The translations under genes and the position numbers were made by a program. Of a DNA stretch of 64,000 nucleotides, positions 1-16,250 are shown piece after piece. Source of the stretch: Myoxocephalus aenaeus (Eukaryota > Chordata > Actinopteri > Perciformes > Cottidae); assembly GCA_038501785.1 (NCBI GenBank), contig JBAMJR010000040.1, positions 147,001 through 211,000 on the forward strand. Direction: 5' to 3'. Under the pieces are notes generated by a model. The model worked only from the letters and a program-made list of their open reading frames with translations. It made no database searches and had not been told where the DNA came from. The first letter of the stretch is position 1, and the number at the start of each line of letters is the position of its first letter.

Positions 1-1130
1 CGACAAATTAAAAGTTTAATTCACAAGCAATAAAATACACCTTTTCTCAGTTTAGCACTGTCACTCTATAGTCAGTATATTCGGGTGGCTGATGGCAGCA
101 TGTAGAAAACATTTAGATTACACGTACACACACATATATATATATACCATTATCTTGCGATTGCTAGTGTCTGCTCTTCAGCAACAGTTACATAGCTTTG
201 AAAATAAACTTTAATGTAAACCGAAGCAGTGAGGCACAAAGAAGGACATTTCCAGTTAACTAACGGTTAGAAATTAATAGTTAAAATGAGCAAAGATTGA
301 GTAATTATTAATCTGTGCCTTGAAGACTTCACCTCGTCACAATAAATGGTAGATCAAAAAAGGGAATTTTGAGGCAGACAAATTCTGGAAACATCTGCTC
401 CAATTCAACAATAAAATTAAACTCATCACAATAACACACATTACTGTTTAAATCTGTACCATCACAGACTCTGGATTGAATGTAGGCTGCCAGATGAGTT
501 TTCGGTCAACACCGCACACTTTCTACAATCGCAAACACATTTCATTTCTAAGCAAGAGGTTATGCCATCATCGGTCAAGTTTATTTACCTTCTTCATTAC
601 AATCGCTAATCAGCTAAACACAACATATTGGTTACCTGTCAGTGTTGGCTCTGCTCTGGTGTCATCTTTTCCTTCTTTTAAATAGATTTTCTACCAAGCA
701 ACAAGCATCCGTTCCTCACATAAACTACGGAGAGAATTGTCTTGACTTCCTGCTTGAAGTCACCAGGATCAAAGTGCAACGATCTGCTGGCAGTGACGGA
801 TCCACAGGCTTGGCCGGGTTTGTCAATTGAGGTTTAAGTATTTGAGGTACTAAGAGAGGCGGCGTATCTGTGGCTGATTATGAGTCCAAAGGTTTAGAAA
901 ATGCTTCACAGTATCTCCCTCAAAACGATCAAAGGTCTTAAGTGCTCAAGAAAATGCCCGTATGCAATTATCAAGCTGAAGTGTAATCTTTTATGGCAAA
1001 AAAAAGGGTGATGTAATTATTTTCCATAATCACACACAACGTCACTGACAGAATACATAAGCAAAGGTTGAAAGAAAGAACATGACTTGAAGACAAAAAA
1101 ACAAGCCAGTTGAAGTATGTTGAATAAGAG
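1..1130. other. Intergenic DNA, no gene seen
   Basis: AT-rich sequence between the window edge and the 3' end of atp5pb. Short open frames occur, but none has a recognisable product, codon pattern or splice context. A short TA run lies near 132-147. It may hold the 3' UTR of a gene outside the window, but nothing here proves that. Confidence 0.5.
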
Positions 1131-1285
1131 AACCATTTATTTTACCATCAGCTGACGTGTAAATACTGTACACACCCATAACATATTGACAGAGACAAAT
1201 AGTTTATTCCGTAAAGAAAAGTCCACGTCTCGTCTTGGGACCATGAGTTGGGGATTAGAGAAGTCTTCTTTGAAGACTTGACAAT

Positions 1286-5783
<4,498 letters not shown>

Positions 5784-5965
5784 GTTTGAAGGATGAAGTG
5801 CCGAGTTCTTGGTACGCCGGGCACACTTGTTTGGTCTCTACGTGCCCTTCTGCTCAGAGCCGTAAGGATGGCGGAACCACGAGATATCCTCATGAAGCAT
5901 CGCGAGAGCAGAGGAAAGCTCCTATTTTTAGAGTTGTTAAAGGACGCGACCGCGAGATGGCGCTG
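5784..5965 (-). promoter_or_regulatory. atp5pb 5' UTR and probable core promoter
   Basis: The region just upstream of the atp5pb start codon is more GC-rich than its surroundings. On the plus strand it carries AAGGATGGCGGAA (about 5863-5875), which matches the YY1-type core ATGGCGG common at promoters of mitochondrial and housekeeping genes. No TATA box is seen. The transcription start is not determined. Confidence 0.4.
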
Positions 5966-6253
5966 TACGCAAAGGTGCTGTGGTTAATAAAGATATTAAT
6001 GGGGAGAATTTTAGGTTATACTTGATGCTAAGATCCGGTGTTTTGTGTTAATTCATCTTAAAAAACACTTATGATTTTAATCTGAACTTCTAAAAAGTGC
6101 AATAGTAAGTCAGTCAGCTTAATGCAAATACCAAATAGCGTACACAGGCATACACGACACCAGAAAAGTTAATGACATTTACAGCTTCTCAACTCATTAT
6201 AATGAAAAATCTGACTGCTGGTATTCAAAAGAATGTACATTTCCATGAGGCAA

Positions 6254-6307
<54 letters not shown>

Positions 6308-6308
6308 C

Positions 6309-6400
<92 letters not shown>

Positions 6401-7434
6401 CCATGTGGTGTGTTTTATCCCATGGCTGCACGTAGGGGGAATTGTCAGAGTCTGTGTGTAATCTTGGGGCCCACCCGTGTATGGCATCAGTTTGATGCGA
6501 GTGGCTGGTGAGATAGAGGAACATATGACACTGTGGTTCACTGCACTTCCTGTAAAATTATGCTCAACAGAAACAGCTACATGTGAAACACAGAAACAAC
6601 CTCCCGGCACTATTTCAGAAGAGTGAGAAAATGGATGACTTCTCAATCACCAAAAGAATACTTTACCCCACTGAATGAGATGGCATTCTAGGTAAGATCT
6701 GTCCGGATTTTCTTCTTATTAAGCAACATATTGTCTTTGCATTATCTTGTAAATGTTCCCTCCACAACCTCAATCAGCACTTTCCAAAGCCTAGTCCATC
6801 TTTGATAACTCTGATACTCAGTGTTAAAGGAGCTTGCTGAAAAAACTACGATAACAATGCAACCACTGCAACATCTAAATCTACATTACATTTACTGTTA
6901 CTACAACTAAAAGTACTCCTATACGAGCTACTACTACAGCTTCTACAACGGACCCGCATGGTTCAAGTAGAAAACGCATTGCTGTTAACAGAGCATCCTA
7001 AATGTAAAATATACTGTTGAGGTTTAGCATTTTGCTTTTTTTTATGCATACTGCTTACAAACCTTTGGAGCCCAAACACTAACTTTCGGGTCTCGAGGTT
7101 AAAATATCAAGAAAGGTGTTTGAAATATACAAACTCATAACACAGAAGTGTAAGGGCATATTTCAAACACTGTTTTCCATGTAAATGAAATTTAAAAAAC
7201 TTAATTGTTATATACAGTTTATCTACATGTGTACTGTCTGAACCATCATTTTGCACCTGAAACACATCAGTCAGTAAAATGTGTCCTATAACATTTGATA
7301 CACAGCAGTAGATTGTATGATTTCAAGTAAAATGTTTACATGCTGTATTTCTCAGAATTTAAGACAATTATAATTCATTTCATGATAAATTTCCGTTGTA
7401 GGCTCGAGACACTTAAACAGCCAGAGGGGCTGCC
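5966..7434 (+). other. Intergenic stretch and possible 5' UTR of traf3ip3
   Basis: Apart from the compound microsatellite at 6254-6397, this stretch holds no coding exon. A donor-like site, TTCTAG|GTAAGATCTG, lies at about 6691. The first coding exon of traf3ip3 has an acceptor (CCGTTGTAG) at about 7402, so an untranslated first exon ending at about 6690 is plausible. RNA evidence would be needed to place it. Confidence 0.3.
6254..6397. repeat. Compound (CA)n(CT)n microsatellite
   Basis: About 52 bases of CA repeat, a short spacer (GCTCA), then about 90 bases of CT repeat. The CT part is a long purine/pyrimidine mirror tract of the kind that can form H-DNA. It lies upstream of traf3ip3. Confidence 0.97.
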
Positions 7435-10400
7435 ATGGACGCCCTGACTGTCAGTGGTATACAACTCTCCCCAGTGAAACACTTTGAACAAATAGTGGAC
7501 ATCAGAGCAGAGAAACGTGAACACCTGCGAGGACGCAACAACGTGACTTCATGTCGGAGCCCGACGAGAGAGTTTAACACGAGACTGATCAAGAATGAAT
7601 TGAAGGAAAAAAGGCAACTTGAATTTCTAAGGAGGAGATCAGTGAGCCCGGAGCCGTGTGGTTTGAATACTACAAACTATTATTCTAGGAGAAAACCTTC
7701 ACCAAAGACCTTTTCAATGAAACAATACAGTTCAATCAAGTCAGATGTCCAAAATACTCCAACCGCTAATGGGAGGCATACAAGGATGATTTTAACACCA
7801 AACAGTAGCGTAACTGAAGGCCCAAGCACCAACAACTGGGTAATATCTTTATATGTTATTAGTGTTATTTCATCAGATCCATGTTTAATCTTTCCACGTC
7901 TACAGGAATAATACCTGCATCATCTTCTCTCTCCTCATTTCCTCAGGCTTCATTATGGACAGAACAGGTAACACAGATGAGGCCAGAGAAGGGCCATGCA
8001 AGGAAGCAAGCATCTACCTCCACACCAGCAATGAAGGAATCTAACCAGCACAGGGTGAAAACCACAGATAAAAGAGAGAATACTATTAATGGTAAACATC
8101 TTGCCCAGTTGTATAACATTTGTATCAGAGACTGTCAAATTATCTTTTATTGGCCCACTAAAAATGGTGTTTTTACTTTCTCTCAAAGCTCAAAAGACAA
8201 GCATCAGAACATTCATCCAAGCAGAAAAAATTCACCAAAGATTCTCCATCCAAACTGAAAATATTATTCAAAAGAATATACAGCGAGAGACCAGTGTGCA
8301 GACAGAGTGGGTTGAATTTGAATCTCAAATTTGTTGTAAAAGGCAGCTGTGATAATTTTTTTCTTTGTATTTCTATAATGAGATATTTTCTTCTGTGCAG
8401 GTCTGGTCTCGTCACTGTCAAGGAGTCAGTACGTTTCAAATTGTTGCTTTATCAATCTATAAATTGCATATTAGAAAACTAAAATGTAATCAAATGTAAC
8501 TGTTATTGATGTCTCTTATCTCTCAAACACAATAGGATCTTCAGAGGTTAACTGACTACTTGCAGGTAAACATAATTATTTTCCAAATCAATTCTGTGCT
8601 GTGGTTTGTTCTTTAAATCAGGACGTTGTCACTTTTGACAGATTAAATAACACATTCTTCCTCTAATGAATTACAAGTTAAATTCATAAGCCATAAAGTT
8701 CATCATTTTACTGATATAACCTCACTTGATCTGGTATGACCTGAAGCTTATAGTGGCTAATGCTAGCAAAGGTTAGCTAGATTTGGCTTTGTAATGACAT
8801 TACTGAAATACATTTGGGATTCTTCTCTTCTTGTCCTTCTGTTACACTACATTGTACCACTCAAAATCATCCCATACTGGTCACTGGTTGCTACAGTGGT
8901 TGTTAATAAACAGAAGTTAAACAGATGCTTTGTTATATTATCTGAAGCCACTGTATGGCCTGTAGCTTATGGTGGCTAATATTAGCAGACGCTAGTTAGA
9001 TAGTTGTATAACCGACTAAAGGGAGTTTTTACTTTGTTTGTTTGTTCTGAAGTTACTGTAAGCACATTCCTGTGCGTAGTAAATCGCCTGCCTGTAATGT
9101 TTGAGACAAAACTAGACCCGTTTTATTGGTGTTTTTTTAGGCAAGCATATTTTATCAGTCTAAAACCTGAACAGAAGATGCTGACTGATTAAGTTACACT
9201 CAGTATTTGCACAATGTTGTAGCTCTCTCTCTCCTCTGCGGTCTGTTTTCTACCAGGAGGCCCTGTGGAGAGAGGAGGCCGTGAAGAAGAAGCTTGTCGC
9301 CCTCCAGGAGAGCACGTCAAGCCTCATGAAGTCTTCGAACACAATATGGACGGTAAGCCTCTGCATCAGTATTCACACCCCTAGTGGGTCACAGTTACAG
9401 TTTCCAAACACCAAATACATATCTCTTGTTTTATAAGGTCATGTTTTTTTTTTTGGCTCCCTGGTCGATATTACACTGAAAATGTCTTTGTCAAAGTCAC
9501 GTATGGTGACTGCTACCTCAGGAAGGCCTATGCACTCTGTGGTTTGGAGCTTCCTGCTTCTGCTCTAACCTGCTGCATAGGAGGAGAGCGCGCTGCCATT
9601 CTTATACAGGAAGGGCGTGACAGTCAGCAGCTATGGGTGCTATGAATCCTCATTAACTCTCTCTTGCTGGAATGAACGAAGGGGACATATTAGTGTTTCC
9701 CTTTTTTGTTTAATTGTTGTTTTAATTTGGATTTGAACTGCTGTGGATCTAGAAGTTGATTTAGTTTAAATAATTTATGCTTTTTCTTTCTCACTCAGGT
9801 ATGTTATCCTTAGGCAACTTATATGTTATATATGTTTTCGAAAAAGAAAAAAAAAGAGATCACAAAGGTCAGACATTGTGATCTTTCTTGAGGCTCACTG
9901 ATGCTGCAATTTGCCTTTGTGCACCAGTGAGTGTAGACAGTGAAAGAACAGACTGTCACAGATTCTGGTTGATGAACCATTCATTTTCCATCTGCAGGCT
10001 ACAGCGTGACAGTCAGTCATTTCCTTTCTAACCCACAGGCTCGCTGCAGTGAAGACTTGCTGAGAAACAAGATCAAAGCTCTGGAGGCGCAGCTGCAAGT
10101 CTGCCTGCAGGTAAGAACAGCAGCTGGTGGTAAAGACGCAAACACTGTTTTTTTAAATCTTTTTTAAAACGTAATTTCAATGTAAAAACCCAAACCTTTG
10201 GTCCTTCCTAAAACAGCCGACCTGCTCATGCTCATCATTTTCCCTCAGTCATGCAGTGTTAGTCCAGTGTCTACTCTGGTTTTGGAAAGCATTTCTAGGT
10301 TTAACTCAACAGTGGTGTCCTTATAGAAGTTTCCCAAGGATGGAGTGAAGAAACTGGTGATACAGATGGAGAAGCAGAAACTGGTGTATGAGGAGAAGGC

Positions 10401-11553
10401 CCTGGTCGCATTGCAGAAGGTCACACAGGAGAAAACTGAGGCGGTCATCAAGTCTGAGACAATGCAGGTCAAATATCTAGCTTTAAACCCAAATAAACAA
10501 CATTTATATTCAACTATGTTGAAAGACACTGTCATTAACTTCGTAATTTTTGCCATTAGGAAGCACTAATTACAGCAAAGGCAGAGGCACTGAGGTGGCA
10601 GAGCCTTTGTGAGGAGCTGAAGCTGAGCTCTGCACAGCTAACGGAAAACCAACACCTCAATAATGAACAGCTGCAACAGCTGCACAGCCAAGTGGAGGTA
10701 TGGTATCTGTGACCATGTGGATTTGCCAGTAGTTTCAATGTGTATGGTTGTGAAAAACGTGTGTCCTGTGCAGCTGTTCCGAGCCAGAGAGGCCGAGACG
10801 AGAGAGGAGGTGATGTCATTGCAACAAGAGAAGCAGGAGCTACAGTACAACATTTGCCTGCTGGAAGAAGACAATCAGATTTTAAGAGAGGAAATCCAGC
10901 ACCTCAGTGGCAAGACCCTAAGACCTTAAAGTCATGTTTTTATACAGAGTGCAAGGCACCATGGTTCATTTATTTAAACCGTTTTCTACCTCCTAGATGG
11001 CAGCAAGGAGAGCCAGGCCTCCATGATGCAGGGGCTTCTGACGTTGGAGGAAGAGGAGCCACGACTGACACCGAGGAGAGACTCTCAGGAGGAGCAGCTC
11101 CATCACACTCGGGACAAACTCCGACTCAAAGAGAGAGAGGTGAAGTGGAGCTATCACGGTGTACTGTCGCACATTCACAAGCTAAACGTTTAGTTTGAGT
11201 TAGTTGATGACTGTGAGTCAAACATAATATCCCCCTCATTTACAATTTCTACAATGCTCAGTATACCCTCTATTTTATTAATACATTTCAAATGAAAGTC
11301 AAAATGTATTAAAAAAATTATTATCAAGATGCATTTTATATTAAATATTGCTATTTCGAGTAACATTTTGCAGCCAAATTTAATCTGCATATGTCTGTGC
11401 GCACAGTGCGAGGAGCTGCAGACGGAGCTGCATGCCATGGAGCAGGAGTGTAAGTCAAGCCAGGCCCGGTTGTCGCAGTGCAGGGACGAGCTCCGGCAAC
11501 TGAGCCACCGCAGCAGGAGACCGGTGAGCCCTGTGTGTGTGTGCGCATGCGTC

Positions 11554-11608
<55 letters not shown>

Positions 11609-11983
11609 AAATGTCCTTGCCATACTCAAATACTCATTTGCCCTTACATTGTCATTGTCACAATTTATTTTGCTTCATTTTTGCTGCATTGACCAAATCT
11701 GCTTAAGCAATAAGCTAAGATATATAGATTTAATATATACTGTATATATATATAATTTAAATTTTCTTCCCACTTTGTTTAGACACAGTGTGGCTCCTGG
11801 TGGAAAGTGTCTATGACCTTCCTTCTTCTCCTTGGTGTGGTGGGGGTTGCCATGTTGTGGCTGTGGCATCCTCCTTTCAGGGAGCAAGCTGAAGACCTGT
11901 ACTCAGACATAGAAGCACGTATTGAAGAATATCTCATGGACATGGCGTCTCCTCAACACTCTGGCTGTTTTAGACCGATATGA
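7435..11983 (+). CDS. traf3ip3: TRAF3-interacting JNK-activating modulator (TRAF3IP3-like)
   Basis: TRAF3IP3 is a coiled-coil adaptor that binds TRAF3 and is anchored to internal membranes; mammalian work ties it to lymphocyte and antiviral signalling. Proposed exons: 7435-7839, 7947-8091, 8189-8310, 8401-8424, 8536-8565, 9257-9352, 10039-10110, 10327-10467, 10560-10697, 10774-10909, 10997-11139, 11407-11523 and 11783-11983. They give about 589 residues (human about 551). The N-terminal NNVTSCRSPTREFNTRL...LEFLRRR matches the family's NVTTCR...FFRRR region. The stretch RNKIKALEAQLQVCLQ, then GVKKLVIQMEKQKLVYEEKA, matches the central coiled coil. The last exon has a membrane segment (FLLLLGVVGVAMLWLW) and about 40 further residues. 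A poly(A) signal lies near 12154. The small exons 3-4 and the exon 10 donor are the least certain parts. Confidence 0.87.
11558..11603. repeat. (TG)n microsatellite in traf3ip3 intron 12
   Basis: About 46 bases of TG repeat begin roughly 35 bases after the exon 12 donor, inside an intron of only about 260 bases. Confidence 0.97.
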
Positions 11984-12179
11984 TAATGTCACTGCTCAGG
12001 AACATTGGTTTTATTGTTATTGTTTTGTTGCTTTGTTTTAAAAAACATAGGATGTAGTTATCATTTTGTATTTCAAACAATTTCAGACTTGGAGCTCAGA
12101 GTATTTGTGGAAATGTTAAGTTGACATGTGTAGTAGGATGTTTGCAGAATATAAATAAACACTTCCAGTGTGAAAAATG

Positions 12180-13150
12180 ATAAATGTCTTTTTAATTATT
12201 ACAACAATGAAAACATGTTTCAGCAAATGTCACAAGCTGGCAGAGGTTAATAAGATTTTAAGAAGTTGTGTGTCAATAATATCAACACAATAGTCGTGAG
12301 TAAGAACATAGGAAGTATCCTTTGTACTGTAAACAGCTTGATTGGTCAATAGCAGCACCTTGGATTATTAAAAAAACATTATACATAGAGAAAATGTCAG
12401 CTGTTGTTCTAAACAAAAGAAGGGAGAGTGAGGATGCAATAAAGAGCCATTAGAGTTTTACATGGTCAGAAATAAACTAATATTTACTATTACTGTTTGT
12501 TGAGTTTTTTTTGGAAACATTTTTAAGCTTTGTGAGTTGAAATCAAATAAAGTGTCACTGGTTGGAGTCTTGAGTTCATGCTGGGTTAAGATTAAAACAA
12601 GATACGTGAGGTATGTGAAGGCTTTGTAAGAAAGGACCACTCTTAAGTTAGTCTGTTTCTTGGTTAAATCCTAATATATTTCAAACAAATCCTTTGAGGA
12701 AGATCTCCTCCTACTTAAAGACTAAATATCCTCGTGTACCACTGGACTCACCCATACTTATTCTCTAAAATCTGGTATGAAACAAAAATGATTGTCACTT
12801 CACAATTCTGAGGTAGAACTATCCCCGCCACAGTTAAGACTGCACCAGTGTACAGCATTAATTGTCCCAGTGATGTGATGGCTCTGTGTGGTAACTACCA
12901 GCTGCTCATGTCAATGCTAAAATGACTGAAATATATAATATGTTGTCAATTCTAAACAAATGTTCATGAAACTGACAGACATGACACATGGCACCGTCTA
13001 TTGTCTGATTAAACTCAAACCCAGAGACAAAACACACTATTGTTCATTGTATTCAGTGGTTTTAACTGTTCCAGATAAAGCTCCATTCTCCATCGGCACT
13101 GACACAGCACATCCACCACACAGATCCTTCACACACGTTTACCTGCATGT
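12180..13150. other. Intergenic DNA between traf3ip3 and dnase1l1
   Basis: AT-rich, with no coding signal on either strand and no repeat that I recognise. The last part probably enters the promoter of dnase1l1, whose 5' UTR exon ends with a strong donor, CACGGAAG|GTAAGAG, at 13231. Confidence 0.45.
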
Positions 13151-13350
13151 TCCCCAAACACACCACAGCTCATTGAAGAGATGGATCTTTGCTGGACTGA
13201 GGTCAGTCTCCTGTTGAAACTGGCACGGAAGGTAAGAGGCTGCAAAGTAGATGCCGATGAGTGAAGAAGTATTTGTAACATATTTCACAATATGACTGGG
13301 AGGATCTTGCAAAACTCTCTTTTACCCACAGAGTGATAATCCTCCACAAG

Positions 13351-15386
13351 ATGAGGACTGCAGTTCTGCTGTTTGTTGTGGGGTTGTGTGCGTCGAACGC
13401 CGCATCTTCCATGAAAATCTGCGCTTTCAATGTTCAGAGCTTTGGTGAATCAAAGGCGAACAACAAGAAGGTTATGGGGATTCTTCTAAAGGTACTCCAC
13501 TGTGCAACAGCTAGAGCGATATCCATGCAGAACTAGATAACTGATAGATCTTTTTTATGTTTTGCTCCCAAGATTCTTTCTCGGTGCGACTTGTGTCTTA
13601 TTCAGGAGGTCCGAGACTCTAAAGGAGCAGCAATACAAACTCTGGTTAAGGATCTCAACAGGTACAAGCTTTGTTTGATTGAAACTGCTAATCTGAAAGA
13701 TCGGGTGAGCTCTGTCACAACTGCAACTTTAAACTTCTCATTTACGTGGTGATCAGCAGGTTTGACAAATCCAACTCATACTCCTATGTGGAAAGTGAAA
13801 GGCTGGGCAGGAAGACTTACAAAGAGCAGTATGTCTACATTTACAGGTAACCCGTAATCAAACACAACCTTTTGCTCTCAAGGGTCAGATTAACATGACA
13901 TCCTTAATGTTGTCTTTTTCCTCTCTCATCTTCTCCAGGACCAATGTGCTGACGATCAAAGAGCATTATCAGTATCCTAAACTAGAAGGAGAAGGAACCA
14001 ATGAAACAGATGTTTTCTCCAGAGAGCCTTTCATCGTTCGCTTTCACTCCCCAACGACATGTACGAAGAGGCAATCTTTGGAATCATGCAGAAACAGAAA
14101 GTAGCCACATTAGCACACAATATAATCCCAGCTAAGATTTGAGGCCAGTTTCACAAAGATATACTTTTATGTCCTGGGTTTTAAAAACCTGATTGGTAGG
14201 TTGATAGTGACACGTTATCCAGGTTTCTAACACAATTCTCTCACGTCTGATGATCAGATGAAAAACCTAAATCAAGCAGAATGATAAATGCAGCCGAGTT
14301 CAAACAGCCAGAAACCAAGCTGGGTTCATCCTCAACAGTTGTGGTAACAACACCTGTTGAAATAACTGATATACTGGATTTGGAGGAATAAAAGAGACGC
14401 ACAAAGGCTGGTGCACAAACAACTAATCCCTGGGTAATATTATAGTAATGTATCCAGGGATATTAATAATCAGGGTTCTCTATTTTCCATGTGAGCACTA
14501 GTATATGTATGATCCTACCATATGAGCAAAATCAAGAAAAGACTGAAGTTTGCATGTAAACACATTCATTGAAGACATTAATGTTTGAGTGGTTGTTGTT
14601 ACTTTGCAGTGGTGAAGGATTTAGTCCTGATTGGGCAACACACCTGTCCAAGAAATGCCATGAAGGAGATTAATGAACTGTATACTGTCTTCAAAGGAAT
14701 TTACAAGAAGTGGAAGACTGATGTAAGTTAGACCATCATCATCATTAAACACAGTATATTTATATATATTTAATTTTTTTTAGCTCTTGAACTTCCCCTT
14801 TTGCCTCCCTTCATTCACCCAGAACGTGATGATCTTAGGGGACCTCAACGCCGGCTGTAGCTACGTCACCATCAAGGGCTGGAGAGCTGTGCGCTTGAGG
14901 AGTGACCCAAAGTTCCGCTGGTTAATTGGAGATGAGCAAGACACTACTGTCCGTGAGAAGACGCACTGCGCCTATGACAGGTCAGTGACTGCTGAAAACT
15001 GAATTACATAAAGTCACCGAAGAAGTGCTCAGCAATGAAATGCATGTATACGCTCTATAATGATATATTTTTCTATAAGGGCTTTCTGCTGCAGGGTAAT
15101 GTTATATACACAATTTGGATTTTACAGGATCATTGTCCACGGACGTGAGATTATTTCCAGTATAGTGCCGGGATCAGCTCAACCGTTCAACTTTAAAAAG
15201 AGTTTCCATTTAACAGAGGAGGAGGTAAACATGTCATATATACATATATCCTCCTTTGATTCAGTTATGTACATACAAATTAACATTAATTTCTTCTACT
15301 TTTAGGCTCTTGAGGTGAGTGATCATTTTCCTGTGGAAGTTGACCTGAAGCCTAACCACCGCTACCTCCTCCGCAGTGAGCTGTAG
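13351..15386 (+). CDS. dnase1l1: Secreted DNase I family endonuclease (DNASE1L1-like)
   Basis: A DNase I-type enzyme that cuts DNA with divalent-metal help. Eight coding exons: 13351-13491, 13573-13661, 13760-13846, 13939-14060, 14610-14722, 14823-14980, 15128-15224 and 15306-15386. They total 888 nt (295 residues), the usual family length. A signal peptide (MRTAVLLFVVGLCASNA) comes first. Family landmarks are present: KICAFNVQSFG at the mature N-terminus, LCLIQEVRD (catalytic Glu), LIGQHTCP (catalytic His), GDLNAGCSYV (Asp/Asn pair), AYDRIIVHG and SDHFPVEV (second catalytic His). NETD is a possible glycosylation site. A 5' UTR exon ends at 13231 and the next begins at 13332. Being close to emd supports dnase1l1 over other DNase1-like paralogues, because the mammalian DNASE1L1 gene is also near EMD. 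A poly(A) signal is near 15451. Confidence 0.92.
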
Positions 15387-15549
15387 GACAACCAGCAACA
15401 AACCAGGATGTCTGATCTGAACTGTAGTTTTACTGGATTTTAGTTGTCAAAATAAATCGAAGTTACCATCAAAATATTCACTGACAATAATAGTTTTTTT
15501 TTATGACTCCAACTCATCACTAAAGTGGCACTGTACTCATCTCAGTTAT

Positions 15550-15675
15550 AGGCAAGGCAAGTATATTGTATAGCACATTTAAACAACAAGGCAATTCAAA
15601 GTGCTTCACATAAAACCATTAAAAGCATCAAAACATAATGCAAAAGAAAACACGATTTAAAAACAATTAAGAACA
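15550..15675 (+). repeat. Dispersed fish repeat (GGCAAGGCAAG... family)
   Basis: The block has the run GGCAAGGCAAG, then TATAGCACATTTAAACAACAAGG and AATTCAAAGTGCTTCACATA, followed by an A-rich tail. A second copy of the same block lies in inverse orientation at about 42930-43000, which shows that it is interspersed. I recall this motif as common in teleost genomes but cannot assign it to a named family. Confidence 0.7.
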
Positions 15676-16250
15676 TTCATTAAAATAGAAAAAAAAAGTC
15701 AAAAAGCAAGAAATAGAATAAAGGTTGCAGTGCAGTTTAAGAACTGAAATGCAGTAGTGAGATGCAGAAATTGATTGCTATCCTTGAATCTGGTTCAGTT
15801 AAAGGCAACAGCAAACAGAAAAGTATTCAATATACAGTAAGACACAATAAACATGAGTTGTTTCAGCATGAAGGAACAACTACTGGAGTGTTGTGCATCT
15901 AAAACCAAGACCACATCAAAGCTGACCTCATTTCATGAGCTCATGAAGGTAAGTTCCTGAAGACATGCAAAACATTACTTTTGTGATTTCACTTTTTAGG
16001 GAGACACACGTTTTGATCACCTTCAGTGTTACGGTACGGCTTACATTATGTAGACATTTGCAGTTATATATTTAAGCAAATACATTAGATTTAATGTGTA
16101 ACTTATGCAACGTCTGTTTGACAGGAAGCCACATGCAGCATCAGCAGATGAGAGTTAGATCGCGCTCTCTTCCTTTCTGAGAAGAGACGATCTGTGGCAG
16201 TAATGTTTGTCTTGATATAACTCGTACTATTGTTTTCCCTTTTTGAAAAG

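Noticed and set aside
6197..6646. Frames of 71-149 codons encoding Arg-Glu, Ser-Leu or Thr-His repeats
   Set aside because: They are translations of the CA/CT microsatellite with no exon context.
15372..15386. C-terminal RSEL of the DNase as an ER-retention signal
   Set aside because: The usual pattern needs D, E, N or Q at the second position. Ser does not fit, so retention is not supported.
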